Shown here in pieces: positions 43,417 through 55,679 of a stretch of 64,000 nt of DNA. Positions within the stretch are counted from its first letter, which is position 1. Each line of letters starts with the position of its first letter. The stretch covers positions 124,001 to 188,000 of the forward strand of contig NZ_FMCV01000004.1 of NCBI RefSeq assembly GCF_900091565.1, in the 5' to 3' direction. The stretch is from Micromonospora marina (GTDB lineage: Bacteria; Actinomycetota; Actinomycetes; Mycobacteriales; Micromonosporaceae). Under the pieces are notes generated by a model that was not told where the DNA came from, made no database searches, and worked only from the letters and a program-made list of their open reading frames with translations. A program made the position numbers and the translations under genes.

Positions 43417-44826
43417 GTGGACGCGTTGGACGTCGCCCGCTGGCAGTTCGGTGTCACCACCGTCTACCACTTCTTGTTCGTGCCGTTGACCATCGGCCTG
43501 TCCGTGCTGGTGGCCATCCTCCAGACCATGTGGCACCGCACCGGCAACGAGCGGTACCTCAAACTCACCAAGTTCTACGGCAAGCTCTTCCTGATCAACT
43601 TCGCGATGGGTGTGGTCACCGGCATCGTGCAGGAGTTCCAGTTCGGCATGAACTGGAGCGACTACTCCCGCTTCGTCGGCGACATCTTCGGCGCTCCGCT
43701 GGCCATCGAGGCCCTGGTGGCGTTCTTCCTCGAATCCACGTTCATCGGCCTGTGGATCTTCGGCTGGGACCGGCTGCCCAAGCGTCTGCACCTGGCCGCG
43801 ATCTGGGCCGCCGCGATCGGCACCAACCTGTCGGCGTACTTCATCCTCGCCGCGAACTCGTTCATGCAGAACCCGGTCGGCTTCCGGATCAACCCGGACA
43901 GCGGCCGCGCCGAGCTGACCGACTTCGTCGCCGTGCTCACCAACAAGGTCGCCCTGGTCACCTTCCCGCACACCCTGGCCGGCGCGTTCCTGGTCGCCGG
44001 CTCGCTGATGGTCACCGTCGGCCTGTGGCACGTGATGCGCAACCGCGACAGCGCCGACACCGGCGCGTACCGCTTCGCCACCAAGCTCGGCTCCTGGACG
44101 GTCCTGGTCTCCTCGGCACTGGTCATCCTCACCGGCGATATCCAGGGCAAGATCATGACCGAGGTGCAGCCGATGAAGATGGCCGCCGCCGAGGGCCTCT
44201 ACACCACCGAGAGCCCCGCCTCGTTCTCCGTGCTCACCGTCGGCAGCCTCGACGGCAGCCGCGAGCTGTTCGCCGTCAAGATCCCGTACCTGCTGTCGTT
44301 CCTCGGCACCGGCGACCCCAACGGCACCGTGCAGGGCATCAACGACCTCCAGGCCCAGTACGCCAGCCAGTACGGCCCCGGCAACTACGCCCCGATCATC
44401 CCGGTCACCTACTGGAGCTTCCGCTTCATGATCGGCTTCGGGTTGGCCGCCGCCGCGATCGCGCTGCTGGTGCTGTGGAGCCAGCGCAAGGGCCGCACCC
44501 CCACCAGCAAGTGGCTGCTGCGCGCCGGCCTGGTCATGCCCGTGCTGCCGCTGCTGGCCAACTCCTTCGGCTGGATCTTCACCGAGATGGGCCGCCAGCC
44601 GTGGATCGTGTTCGGCGAGATGCTCACCCGCGACGGCGTGTCCCGCAGCGTCTCCCTGACCGAGGTGCTCACCTCCTTCACCGCGTTCACCCTCATCTAC
44701 GCCGTCCTCGCGGTGGTCGAGTTCAAACTGCTGGTCCGCTACGCCCGCGCCGGCGTACCGGACGTCACCCCGCAGACCGACGACGACACCGACGACGCCG
44801 AGCGCCCGCTGGCGTTCGCCTACTGA
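43417..44826 (+). CDS. cydA: Cytochrome bd ubiquinol/menaquinol oxidase subunit I
   Basis: 469 residues. GTG at 43417 (VDALDVARWQFGVTTVYHFL) after GGGGG fits the usual MDALD start; an in-frame ATG lies at 43396. The quinol loop contains GDIQGKIMTEVQPMKMAAAEG, a typical motif; the haem ligand histidines are in YHFLFVPLT and PHTLAGAF. It is the short Q-loop type. High-affinity terminal oxidase in the cytoplasmic membrane, active at low oxygen. Confidence 0.94.
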   Translation: MDALDVARWQFGVTTVYHFLFVPLTIGLSVLVAILQTMWHRTGNERYLKLTKFYGKLFLINFAMGVVTGIVQEFQFGMNWSDYSRFVGDIFGAPLAIEALVAFFLESTFIGLWIFGWDRLPKRLHLAAIWAAAIGTNLSAYFILAANSFMQNPVGFRINPDSGRAELTDFVAVLTNKVALVTFPHTLAGAFLVAGSLMVTVGLWHVMRNRDSADTGAYRFATKLGSWTVLVSSALVILTGDIQGKIMTEVQPMKMAAAEGLYTTESPASFSVLTVGSLDGSRELFAVKIPYLLSFLGTGDPNGTVQGINDLQAQYASQYGPGNYAPIIPVTYWSFRFMIGFGLAAAAIALLVLWSQRKGRTPTSKWLLRAGLVMPVLPLLANSFGWIFTEMGRQPWIVFGEMLTRDGVSRSVSLTEVLTSFTAFTLIYAVLAVVEFKLLVRYARAGVPDVTPQTDDDTDDAERPLAFAY

Positions 44827-44843
44827 CACCCCGGAGCCCAACC

Positions 44844-45842
44844 GTGGAACTGACTACCGTCTGGTTTCTTCTCGTAGCAGTGCTCTTCACCGGCTACTTC
44901 ATCCTCGAAGGCTTCGACTTCGGCGTCGGGATGCTGCTGCCGGTGCTCGGCCGCGACGACCGGCAGCGCCGCGTCCTGATCAACACCATCGGCCCGGTCT
45001 GGGACGGCAACGAGGTGTGGCTGATCACCGCCGGCGGGGCCATGTTCGCCGCCTTCCCCGAGTGGTACGCCACCCTGTTCTCCGGCTTCTACCTGCCGCT
45101 GCTGCTCATCCTGCTGGCTCTGATCGCCCGCGGCGTCGCCTTCGAGTACCGCCACAAGCGGCCCGAGGCGTCCTGGAAGGGCCGCTGGGACCAGGCCATC
45201 TTCTGGGGCTCGGCGATCCCTGCCGTGCTGTGGGGCGTGGCGTTCGCCAACATCTTCCGCGGTGTGCCGCTTTCCGCCGACCACGAGTACGTCGGCGGCC
45301 TGCTCGACCTGCTCCACCCGTACGCGCTGCTCGGCGGCCTGACCACGCTGGGGCTGTTCCTCACCCACGGCGCGGTGTTCCTGGCCCTCAAGACCACCGG
45401 TGACATCCGGGAGCGCGCCGGCGCCCTCGCCGTCAAGCTCGGCGTCGGCACCGCCGTGGCCGCCGTGGCGTTCCTGAGCTGGTCGCTGACCATCCGCTCC
45501 AGCGCCGCCGCCGTCGTGCTCGCCGTCGGCGCCGCCCTCGCCCTGCTCGGCGGTCTGGCCGCGGCCAGGGTACGCCGGGAGGGCTGGGCGTTCACCGGCA
45601 CCGCCGTGGCGATCGCGCTGGCCGTGGCGACCCTGTTCGCGGCGCTGTTCCCGAACGTGATGCCGTCCACCCTCGACGCGGCGGGCACGCTCACCGCCAC
45701 CAACGCCGCGTCCACCCCGTACACCTTGAAGATCATGACCTGGGTGGCGGTGGTGTTCACGCCGATCGTGCTGGCCTACCAGGGTTGGACCTACTGGGTG
45801 TTCCGCCGCCGGATCGGGGTACAGAACATCCCGCAACACTGA
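44844..45842 (+). CDS. cydB: Cytochrome bd oxidase subunit II
   Basis: 332 residues, eight or nine helices. Characteristic ILEGFDFGVGMLLPVLGRDD and GPVWDGNEVWLITAGGAMFA at the start, with FPNVMPSTLD near the end. GTG at 44844, 17 bases after cydA. The assembly exporter genes cydDC do not follow and are not in the window. Confidence 0.94.
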   Translation: MELTTVWFLLVAVLFTGYFILEGFDFGVGMLLPVLGRDDRQRRVLINTIGPVWDGNEVWLITAGGAMFAAFPEWYATLFSGFYLPLLLILLALIARGVAFEYRHKRPEASWKGRWDQAIFWGSAIPAVLWGVAFANIFRGVPLSADHEYVGGLLDLLHPYALLGGLTTLGLFLTHGAVFLALKTTGDIRERAGALAVKLGVGTAVAAVAFLSWSLTIRSSAAAVVLAVGAALALLGGLAAARVRREGWAFTGTAVAIALAVATLFAALFPNVMPSTLDAAGTLTATNAASTPYTLKIMTWVAVVFTPIVLAYQGWTYWVFRRRIGVQNIPQH

Positions 45843-45863
45843 TGGACCTGTGGGCGCAGGGGC

Positions 45864-45898
45864 GCGGGGCCGGTGCGAGGGGGTCGCACCGGCCCCGC
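45864..45898. terminator. Bidirectional terminator
   Basis: A perfect 15-bp stem, GCGGGGCCGGTGCGA with its complement, loop GGGGG; between cydB and the convergent hypothetical gene. Confidence 0.8.
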
Positions 45899-45912
45899 GG
45901 GGCGTTCCGGGG

Positions 45913-46599
45913 TCAGCGCGCCTCGCGCAGCTCCGCCAGCCGCGCCTCGATCTCGGCCAGCTCGGCGCGCAGCTTCTCCGCCTGCTGCTCGGCCTCGGCC
46001 CGCTCGGCGGCCAGGATCTGCTCCACCGCCTCCTGCACGCCGGGCACGTCCACCAGCGCCACCATCCGCAGCGCCTCGGCGGGCTTCACCACGTACGGCC
46101 GGGCCAGCGCCTTCGTGCCCTGCTGCGCGGCGACCGTCCACTCGCCCTCGGCGTAGGCCAGCGTCACGGTGAGCCCCGGCGGGGTCTTCGGCTTCGCGGC
46201 CTTCACCGCCCGCTTCGCCGGCTTCGGCTCCGCCGCCGGCTGCTCGGCCCTCGGCTCCTCCCGTCGCGGCGCCGGCACCCGCGGCGTGTCCAGCACGAAC
46301 GCCGGCTCCGGCGCGGCCGGCGGCTGCTCCGGTTCCGGCTTCGCCTCGGCGGCCGGACGCCGCCCCGCGCCCCTGGGGGCGATCGCCACGTCGGCGGGGG
46401 AGAACGGCAGCTCGTCGCGGCCGAACCGCACCACCACGAACTCCTCCGACGCCGCCGGGTCGGTCAGCTCCACCACCTGCCCGAGCTGCCCGGCCATCTG
46501 CCCGGCCGCCTCGGTGAACACCACCCGGGGCTTGCGGCCCGCCGCAAGGGCCTCCCGAATTCCCTGAACCTCGTCAGTGGACAAACCCTGACCCGCCAT
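45913..46599 (-). CDS. Conserved-looking actinobacterial protein with SH3-like start and coiled-coil end
   Basis: 228 residues. The first 80 include RKPRVVFTEAAGQMAGQLG and EEFVVVRFGRDELPFSP, which looks like a small beta-barrel (SH3/KOW-like). A long Pro/Ala/Lys-rich linker follows, then a second globular part (LTVTLAYAEGEWTV) and a C-terminal coiled coil (AEQQAEKLRAELAEIEARL). ATG at 46599 was chosen over an extension to 46656. I do not recognise a family. Confidence 0.65.
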   Translation of the reverse strand: MAGQGLSTDEVQGIREALAAGRKPRVVFTEAAGQMAGQLGQVVELTDPAASEEFVVVRFGRDELPFSPADVAIAPRGAGRRPAAEAKPEPEQPPAAPEPAFVLDTPRVPAPRREEPRAEQPAAEPKPAKRAVKAAKPKTPPGLTVTLAYAEGEWTVAAQQGTKALARPYVVKPAEALRMVALVDVPGVQEAVEQILAAERAEAEQQAEKLRAELAEIEARLAELREAR

Positions 46600-46664
46600 C
46601 ACGCCCTCTTCCGTACACCTGTTTGACGCAGCCTTGATATCAGCCGGCTGCGACACCGCGATGA

Positions 46665-47129
46665 TCAGCCCCCGAGGGCCCGCAGCGCCGCGTCGGCGTG
46701 CTCGTTCATGTTCAGCTCGTTGTGCACCACGGCGAGGACCCGCCGGTCGGTACCGATCACGAACGTCATCCGCCGGGTGCTCAGCGCGCCCAGCGGCAGC
46801 CGCCGCCGCACCCCGAACGCCCGCGCCACCTCGCCGTCGACGTCGGACAGCAGCGGGTAGTCGAACCCGTGCCGGCGGGAGAACTCCGCCTGCCGCTGCA
46901 CCGGATCCCGGCTGATCCCCACCCGGGACGCGCCCACCGCCGCGAACTCCGCCGCCAGGTCCCGGAAGTGGCAGCTCTGCGCGGTGCAGCCCCGCGTCAT
47001 CGCCGCCGGGTAGAAGAACAGCACCACCGGACCGGCGGCCAGGAACTCCGACAGCCGCCGTGGCGTGCCCGTCTCGTCCGGCAGCGTGAAATCCTCGACC
47101 AGGTCACCGACACCCACCGCGTCACTCAT
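46665..47129 (-). CDS. Peroxiredoxin, Bcp/PrxQ type
   Basis: 154 residues. FFYPAAMTRGCTAQSCHFRD holds the peroxidatic Cys and, four residues on, the resolving Cys (CxxxxC) of PrxQ. VGISRDPVQRQAEFSRRHG and PLLSDVDGEVARAFGV complete the fold. The ATG at 47129 gives the usual start; an ATG at 47150 is possible. Reduces peroxides with thioredoxin. Confidence 0.88.
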   Translation of the reverse strand: MSDAVGVGDLVEDFTLPDETGTPRRLSEFLAAGPVVLFFYPAAMTRGCTAQSCHFRDLAAEFAAVGASRVGISRDPVQRQAEFSRRHGFDYPLLSDVDGEVARAFGVRRRLPLGALSTRRMTFVIGTDRRVLAVVHNELNMNEHADAALRALGG

Positions 47130-47206
47130 GACGTGAGGATATGTAGACATCGGCGATCCCGCTCCGTCGTACCGGGCGAGCGGCGGGGAGGCACCGCCGC
47201 ACGACG

Positions 47207-47371
47207 CACGGTCACCACCGGCTGCACGCCGTGCGCGCCCACCTGCTCGAACTCCACGGCGACACGCAGGCCGCCGCCGAGCACTACCGGCTGGCCGCCC
47301 GGCTCACCGGCAGCCGGCCCGAACAGCGCTACCTCAACCGGCGGCTCGCCCGCCTCACCGACGGCGCCTGA
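47207..47371 (+). pseudogene. C-terminal remnant of an ECF42-type sigma factor
   Basis: Fifty-five codons ending at TGA 47369-47371: HHRLHAVRAHLLELHGDTQA, then AAEHYRLAARLTGSRPEQRY and LNRRLARL. This is the TPR-like tail of DUF6596 sigma factors. Their sigma-2 and sigma-4 domains are absent upstream, where the peroxiredoxin begins. Confidence 0.6.
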
Positions 47372-47495
47372 GCGGCACCCCGGTCACCCCGCTGCCACCC
47401 AGCACCAACGCGCGCCCCATGTGACAGTCCTCTCCACCCCGGATGGTCCCGCCCACGGTAACGTCGCCCCCACCGCCAGGCAGGGGAGAAGGGCA

Positions 47496-48224
47496 TTGAC
47501 CTCCGTCACCATCATCACCGGGGGTGGGCGCGGCATCGGCGCGGCCACCGCCCGCCGCCTCGCCGCCGAGGGTCACGATCTGGTCATCGGATACCGCGCC
47601 GACCACACCGCCGCCGAGGCGGTGGCCGCCGACGTGCGCGCCGCCGGCCGCCGCGCGGTCACCGTCGCCGCCGACACATGCGACCCCGACGGGGTACGCC
47701 GCATCTTCGACGCCGCCGACCGGCTCGGCCCGCTCACCGGCCTGGTCAACAACGCCGGCGTCACCAGCCCGATCGGCCCGTTCACCGACCTGCGCGTCGA
47801 CGACCTGCGCGAGGTCGTCGACGTCAACCTCATCGGGTACGTCCTGTGCGCCCAGCAGGCGGCCCGGCGGCTCACCCGCGGCGGCGCCATCGTCAACGTC
47901 TCCTCCGTGGCCGCGACGCTCGGCTCACCCGGCGAGTACATCCACTACGCCGCGGTCAAGGCCGCCACCGACGCCCTCACCGTCGGGCTGGCCAAGGAAC
48001 TCGCGCCGCACGGTGTCCGCGTCAACGCCGTCGCCCCCGGGATCATCCGCACCACCATCCACGCCCGCTCCGGCGTGCCCGACCGTCCCGACACCGCCGC
48101 CGGCCGGATCCCGATGGGCCGCGCCGGGGAACCCGAGGAGGTCGCCGGCGCGATCGCGTACCTGCTCGGCCCGGACGCCTCGTACACCACGGGCGCGGTC
48201 CTGCGCGTCGGCGGCGGCCTCTGA
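47496..48224 (+). CDS. SDR family oxidoreductase (FabG-like)
   Basis: 242 residues. TGGGRGIGAAT, NNAG and the YAAVK catalytic pair with a preceding VSSVAA serine are present; the C-terminal IAYLLGPDASYTTGAVLRVGGG is standard. The start is a rare TTG at 47496, supported by GGGGAGAAGGG just before it. Substrate unknown. Confidence 0.87.
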   Translation: MTSVTIITGGGRGIGAATARRLAAEGHDLVIGYRADHTAAEAVAADVRAAGRRAVTVAADTCDPDGVRRIFDAADRLGPLTGLVNNAGVTSPIGPFTDLRVDDLREVVDVNLIGYVLCAQQAARRLTRGGAIVNVSSVAATLGSPGEYIHYAAVKAATDALTVGLAKELAPHGVRVNAVAPGIIRTTIHARSGVPDRPDTAAGRIPMGRAGEPEEVAGAIAYLLGPDASYTTGAVLRVGGGL

Positions 48225-48228
48225 CCCG

Positions 48229-48265
48229 GCGGCGGCCCGGGGGATCTCCGCCCCCGGGCTGCCGC
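48229..48265 (+). terminator. Terminator of the SDR gene
   Basis: A 15-bp G+C hairpin (one G-T pair) with loop ATCTCCG, five bases after the stop; no clear T run. Confidence 0.6.
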
Positions 48266-48419
48266 GTCGCGTCTCCTACTGAGGCCGGTCCGGGAACCAC
48301 TTGATCAACGTGGAGACGGGGAAGGTCGAAAGCGTGAGCCGAACGGTCACCGCCGTCCCGACCCGGTCATCGCCCCACCACCGGCAGTCATCCGCGGCCG
48401 GAGATGCGACGATGACCGG

Positions 48420-49271
48420 GTGAAGATCCTGTCCATCCAGTCGTCGGTCGCCTACGGCCACGTCGGCAACTCCGCCGCCGTGTTCCCGCTGCAACGCCTC
48501 CGGCACGAGGTCTGGCCGGTGCTGACCGTGCACTTCTCCAACCACACCGGCTACGGCGCCTGGCGCGGCCCCCTGCTCGCCCCCACCGACGTCGCCGACG
48601 TCATCGCCGGGATCTCCGACCGCGGCGTGCTCGGCACCGCCGACGCCGTCCTCTCCGGCTACCAGGGCGACCCCGCCGTCGGCGCCGTCATCCTCGACGC
48701 CGTCGCCCGCGTCAAGGCCGCCAACCCGGCCGCCGTCTACTGCTGCGACCCGGTCATGGGCGACGTCGGCCGCGGCATGTTCGTCCGCCCCGGCATCCCC
48801 GAATACCTGCGCGACACCGTCGTCCCGCGCGCCGACATCGTGACCCCCAACCAGTTCGAGCTGGAGTTCCTCGCCGGCCGCACCACCGGCACCCTCGACG
48901 ACCTGCTCGCCGCCGTCGACGCCGTCCGCGCCACCGGCCCCCGGCACGTCCTGGTCACCAGCGTCCTGCACGGCGACCTGCCCGCCGGTCACCTGGAAGT
49001 CGTCGCCGTCTCCGACGACGGCGCCTGGGCCGTCACCACGCCGCTGCTGCCGATCGCCCCCAACGGCGGCGGCGACGTCACCGCCGCCCTCTACCTCGCC
49101 CACCTCACCACCACCGGCTCACCGCGGACCGCGCTGGAACGCACCACCAACTCGATCTACGCGGTACTCGAGGCGACCCTCGAAGCCGGCACCCGCGAAC
49201 TGCAACTCGTCGCCACCCAGGACGCCATCGCCGACCCGCCCACCCGCTTCACCGCCCGCCGGCTGCGCTGA
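48420..49271 (+). CDS. pdxY: Pyridoxal kinase
   Basis: 283 residues, ribokinase fold. [27 protein letters not shown]-like start, [35 protein letters not shown] and the anion hole [16 protein letters not shown] (usual GTGD here is GGGD). Phosphorylates pyridoxal to PLP. GTG at 48420. Confidence 0.92.
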   Translation: [283 protein letters not shown]

Positions 49272-49279
49272 CCCACGCC

Positions 49280-49311
49280 CCGGGTGCACCGGGCACGGCC
49301 GGTGCACCCGG
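49280..49311 (+). terminator. Terminator of pdxY
   Basis: CCGGGTGCACCGG (49280-49292) with its exact complement (49299-49311), eight bases after the pdxY stop. Confidence 0.72.
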
Positions 49312-49370
49312 CGACGACCCGCCGCCCACACTGGTGGACGACACCGCCGCCGAGCAGGCAGGATGCGGAC

Positions 49371-49835
<465 letters not shown>

Positions 49836-49840
49836 CCACC

Positions 49841-50251
49841 ATGACGATCACCATCCACTACGCGTTCCTGCCCCACACCGACGCCGACGCCGCCCTCGCC
49901 TTCTACCGCGACACCCTCGGCTTCGAACTGCGCAACGACGTCGGCTACCAGGACATGCGCTGGCTCACCGTCGGCCCGCCGAACCAGCCCGAGACCGGCA
50001 TCGTCCTGCACCCGCCGGCCGCCGACCCCGGCATCACCGACGACGAACGCCGCACCATCCTCGAACTGATCGCCAAGGGCAGCTACGGCGCGCTCACCCT
50101 CGCCACCGACGACCTCGACGGCCTGTTCGACCGCCTTCAGGCCGGCGGCGCCGACGTCGTCCAGGAACCCACCGAACAGCCCTACGGCGTACGCGACTGC
50201 GCCTTCCGCGACCCCACCGGCAACCTCATCCGCATCAACGAGCGGCGCTGA
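49841..50251 (+). CDS. VOC family protein
   Basis: 136 residues. IHYAFLPHTDADAALAFYRD, DMRWLTVGPPNQPETGIVLH and the closing DCAFRDPTGNLIRINE are typical of VOC proteins. GTG at 49832 would overlap the AraC gene by four bases and is an alternative start. Metal-dependent; substrate unknown. Confidence 0.86.
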   Translation: MTITIHYAFLPHTDADAALAFYRDTLGFELRNDVGYQDMRWLTVGPPNQPETGIVLHPPAADPGITDDERRTILELIAKGSYGALTLATDDLDGLFDRLQAGGADVVQEPTEQPYGVRDCAFRDPTGNLIRINERR

Positions 50252-50261
50252 GGCCCACTCC

Positions 50262-50623
50262 GTGAGCGACGCACCCGCGCCCGGCGCCGCGACGACACCG
50301 CCCACCGCCTCGACCACGACGTCGACTGCGGGGTCGCCACCGCCGGCCCCGACGGGCCGCAACCTCGCCGCCGCCGCGCCCGCGTCGGTCTCGGCCCCAC
50401 CCGCGACGTCACGATGATCGACGGCGACGTGGAAACCCTCGCCGTCGACGCCCTGCCCACCGAACACGGGGACCGCTTCGGCACCCGAACCGGCTTCGAC
50501 CCCCGTACCCTGATCACGCCCTACCGTTGGCACCGCATCACACCACGCCGCATCCAGGCCTGGCGTGAAGCCGACGAACTGCCCGGCCGCACCCTGAAGC
50601 GCGACGGCCGCTGGCTCGACTGA
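50262..50623 (+). pseudogene. Remnant of a PPOX-family flavin oxidoreductase
   Basis: The readable part (VGLGPTRDVTMIDGDVE..., 50390-50623) continues ALPTEHGDRFGTRTGFDPRT, TPYRWHRITPRRIQAWREAD and GRTLKRDGRWLD. This matches C-terminal halves of actinobacterial pyridoxamine-phosphate-oxidase-like proteins. Upstream to 50262 there are only frameshifted echoes (RRRDDTAHRLDHDVD). A short peptide could still start at ATG 50414. Confidence 0.5.
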
Positions 50624-50648
50624 CACCGCAACACCGGACGGAGACACC

Positions 50649-53024
<2,376 letters not shown>

Positions 53025-53063
53025 CCGCCGCGCCCGCTGAGGCTCCCGGCCGCGCCGCGGGCC

Positions 53064-53771
53064 TCAGCGGGACAAGCCGGCCATCCGGGCCGGCGGCGCC
53101 GTCCCGGGCTCCACCAGCCCGCACTGGTACGCGGCCACCACCGCGTGCGTCCGGTCCCGCATCCCCAGCTTCGTCAGGACCCGGCTGACGTGGGTCTTGA
53201 CCGTCGCGTCACCGAGCACGAGATGCTCGGCGATCTCCCGGTTCGACATCCCGTACGCCATGAGCACCAGCACCTCGCGCTCCCTCGGCGTGAGCCCGCG
53301 CATCTGCACCGGTGTGGGCAGCCCCGGGTCGGGCCGGGCGGCGAGGTCGTCGAGCAGCCGCCGGGCCACAGCGGGATCCAGCCACGCCTCTCCGGCGGAC
53401 ACCGCCCGGATGGCCGACACCAGTTCCTCGGGCGCGGCGTCCTTCAGCACGAAACCGGAGGCGCCCGCCCGCAGCGCGGCATGCACCGCCTCGTCCACGT
53501 GGTAGGTCGTCAACATGATGATCCGCACCGGCCGGTCGGCGTCACCGATCAGCTTCTCCTCGGCCATCAGCCTCGTCGCGGCCAGGCCGTCGGTGCCGGG
53601 CATCCGCACGTCCATGAGCACCACGTCCGGGCGCAGCCGGCGACCGAGTTCCACGGCCTGCGCTCCATCGCCGGCCTCGGCGACGACCTCGATGTCCGGC
53701 TCGTTCGTCAGCAGCATCGCGAGTCCCGCCCGCACGAGCGGCTGATCGTCGGCGAGCAGCACCCTGATCAT
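53064..53771 (-). CDS. NarL/LuxR-type response regulator
   Basis: 235 residues. Receiver: acidic pocket D8-D9, phospho-acceptor D54 (VVLMDVRMPG), T in MLTTYH and K in FVLKDAAPEEL. C-terminal LuxR helix-turn-helix LTPREREVLVLMAYGMSNRE and ATVKTHVSRVLTKLGMRDR. ATG at 53771. Encoded downstream of its kinase, 98 bases away. Confidence 0.91.
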   Translation of the reverse strand: MIRVLLADDQPLVRAGLAMLLTNEPDIEVVAEAGDGAQAVELGRRLRPDVVLMDVRMPGTDGLAATRLMAEEKLIGDADRPVRIIMLTTYHVDEAVHAALRAGASGFVLKDAAPEELVSAIRAVSAGEAWLDPAVARRLLDDLAARPDPGLPTPVQMRGLTPREREVLVLMAYGMSNREIAEHLVLGDATVKTHVSRVLTKLGMRDRTHAVVAAYQCGLVEPGTAPPARMAGLSR

Positions 53772-53869
53772 GAAGGCTCCCGTCGTCGGCGGCCGTGACC
53801 ACGGCCCCACCACATGATCATCGGTGCCGGCGTCGCCGGCCAGCCTGATGTCGCCCAACGGACACGCGT

Positions 53870-55132
53870 TCACCCGACAGCCGGCACCCCGCCGTCACCC
53901 GGCACCGCCACGACGTCGCCGCGCTGCGCGACCGGCAGCGTCGCGCTCACCCGGAACCCGCCCTCGGGACGCGGCCCGGCGACCAGGCGGCCACCGACGC
54001 GTTCCAGCCGTTCGGCGAGGCTGACCAGCCCGTTGCCGGTCGACAGCCCCGCCGCCGCGCCGCCCGGGTCACCGCCCGTGCCGTCGTCGTCGACACGCAG
54101 CAACACCACCCGCTCCTGCCACCCGAAATGCACAGTCGCGCAGGCACGCCGCCCGACGTGCTTCAGCGTGTTCGTCAAGCTCTCCTGCACCGTCCGGTAC
54201 GCCGCCAGCTCGATACTCGGATCCAGCGGCCTGGGGCTGCCGGACACCGACATCGTCACCGTCAGCCCCGCGCACCGCATCGACGTCAGCAGCACCTCGA
54301 TGTCGTCCAGCCGCGGCTGCGGGCCCGGCTCACCGCCGGCCGCCGGACCCGACTCGGCCCGCATGACCGCCAGCAGCCGGCGCAGCTCCGCCATCGCCTG
54401 CTGCCCCGCCTGCTGAATGTGCAGCAACGCCTCCCGGGTGCGCTCCGGGTCGGAAGCGCTGATCCGCGCGGCACCGGCGGCCTGCAGAACCATCACGGTC
54501 ACCGAGTGGGACACCACGTCGTGCAGCTCGGCGGCGATCCGGCGACGCTCCAACGCCACCGCCTCGGCCCGGGCCAGACGCCGCTCCCGTTCCAGATCGG
54601 CCACCCGCCGCCGATGCCGCCGCACCACCGACCCGGCCGCCCACGCGGCCGCGTAGATCAGCGCGAACATCAGCGCGGTGACCACGAACTCCCCGGCCCG
54701 CGCACCCGGGTTCGGCTCCACCCGGAACGAGTCGAGCGCGCTGAGCAGACTACGCGCGCACGCCGCCGCGAACGCCACCGCCGACACCACGAGCGGCCGC
54801 AACGCCGCCACCGTGTACAGGGCGACGATCAGGCCCACCCACGGCCGGTAGTCGTGCACCAGGAACCACATCGCCACACCGTGGGCACACTGGAACCCGA
54901 AGACGGCTACCGGTGCGCGGGCCCGCCACCACAGGGCACCGATCGACAGCACCGCGGCGAGCACCTGCACCCACTGCCGGACCGGGCCCACCGGCTCACT
55001 CTGAATCACCACCGACGAAGCCGTGAACAGGTCGAGCAGGCACAGCACCGGCAGCAGCAGAAGATCGTGACGCCACCATCTCGCAGCCCGCGCCGGGGCA
55101 GACGGCGCCACCGCACCGGTCACCGTGGTCAT
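53870..55132 (-). CDS. NarL-type sensor histidine kinase
   Basis: 420 residues. Six or so membrane helices in the first 170 residues with little outside, then HisKA_3 (RRRIAAELHDVVSHSVTVMV, His in ELHD) and an ATPase domain with VDDDGTGGD and TGNGLVSLAERL. The intramembrane sensing layout is like VraS/LiaS or DesK groups. ATG at 55132, seven bases after the unknown gene upstream. Likely phosphorylates the neighbouring regulator. Confidence 0.88.
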   Translation of the reverse strand: MTTVTGAVAPSAPARAARWWRHDLLLLPVLCLLDLFTASSVVIQSEPVGPVRQWVQVLAAVLSIGALWWRARAPVAVFGFQCAHGVAMWFLVHDYRPWVGLIVALYTVAALRPLVVSAVAFAAACARSLLSALDSFRVEPNPGARAGEFVVTALMFALIYAAAWAAGSVVRRHRRRVADLERERRLARAEAVALERRRIAAELHDVVSHSVTVMVLQAAGAARISASDPERTREALLHIQQAGQQAMAELRRLLAVMRAESGPAAGGEPGPQPRLDDIEVLLTSMRCAGLTVTMSVSGSPRPLDPSIELAAYRTVQESLTNTLKHVGRRACATVHFGWQERVVLLRVDDDGTGGDPGGAAAGLSTGNGLVSLAERLERVGGRLVAGPRPEGGFRVSATLPVAQRGDVVAVPGDGGVPAVG

Positions 55133-55139
55133 CGGCGGG

Positions 55140-55679
55140 CTAGGAGTCTTCGGCGGGGCAGCCGATCCCGAACAACCGGCACGTCCACGACAGCGGAGAG
55201 CCGTCGTCGTCACCTCCACCATCCGGCGTCGCCGCGCTCACCCGGTGCGTGGTCACCGGCACACCCGGCCGGCCCGCGGCGGCCAGCACGACCGGCGACA
55301 CCACGCCACCGGCGGCGTCCGCGGCCACCCGCCACCGCCGGTCCCCGTCGTCGGCGAGCAACGCCAGCACCCGGCGCACCGCCGACGCGTCGGTGCCGTA
55401 CCCACCGGGAACCGTCTCACCGGCGAGGGACACCATCAGCAGGTCCGCCGGGTCACGGTGCAGCACCGACACCTCGGCCACAGTGAGCGACCGCGCGTCC
55501 GGACCGGTCACCCCCACCAGACGCACCGCGTCACCCGAGCGCGGCCGGCCCGCACCCACCGTCCGCAGCAGACACCGCCGGCCGTCCAGCGCAACCCCAC
55601 GCGCCACCGTCACCCAACCCGCCGGCCGCTGCGCCTGCAGGAACAACACCGTCGGCGGCGACTGGACCTCGGTCTCCAT
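55140..55679 (-). CDS. Unknown protein cotranscribed with the two-component system
   Basis: 179 residues, no signal peptide or membrane helix seen. PPTVLFLQAQRPAGWVTVAR, LLMVSLAGETVPGGYGTD and RRWRVAADAAGGVVSPVVLA suggest an alpha/beta domain; the end is Cys-containing (WTCRLFGIGCPAEDS). GGAGGT lies before ATG 55679. First gene of a probable operon with the kinase and regulator, and divergent (289-bp gap) from lanKC, so a lanthipeptide-linked role is possible. Confidence 0.6.
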   Translation of the reverse strand: METEVQSPPTVLFLQAQRPAGWVTVARGVALDGRRCLLRTVGAGRPRSGDAVRLVGVTGPDARSLTVAEVSVLHRDPADLLMVSLAGETVPGGYGTDASAVRRVLALLADDGDRRWRVAADAAGGVVSPVVLAAAGRPGVPVTTHRVSAATPDGGGDDDGSPLSWTCRLFGIGCPAEDS

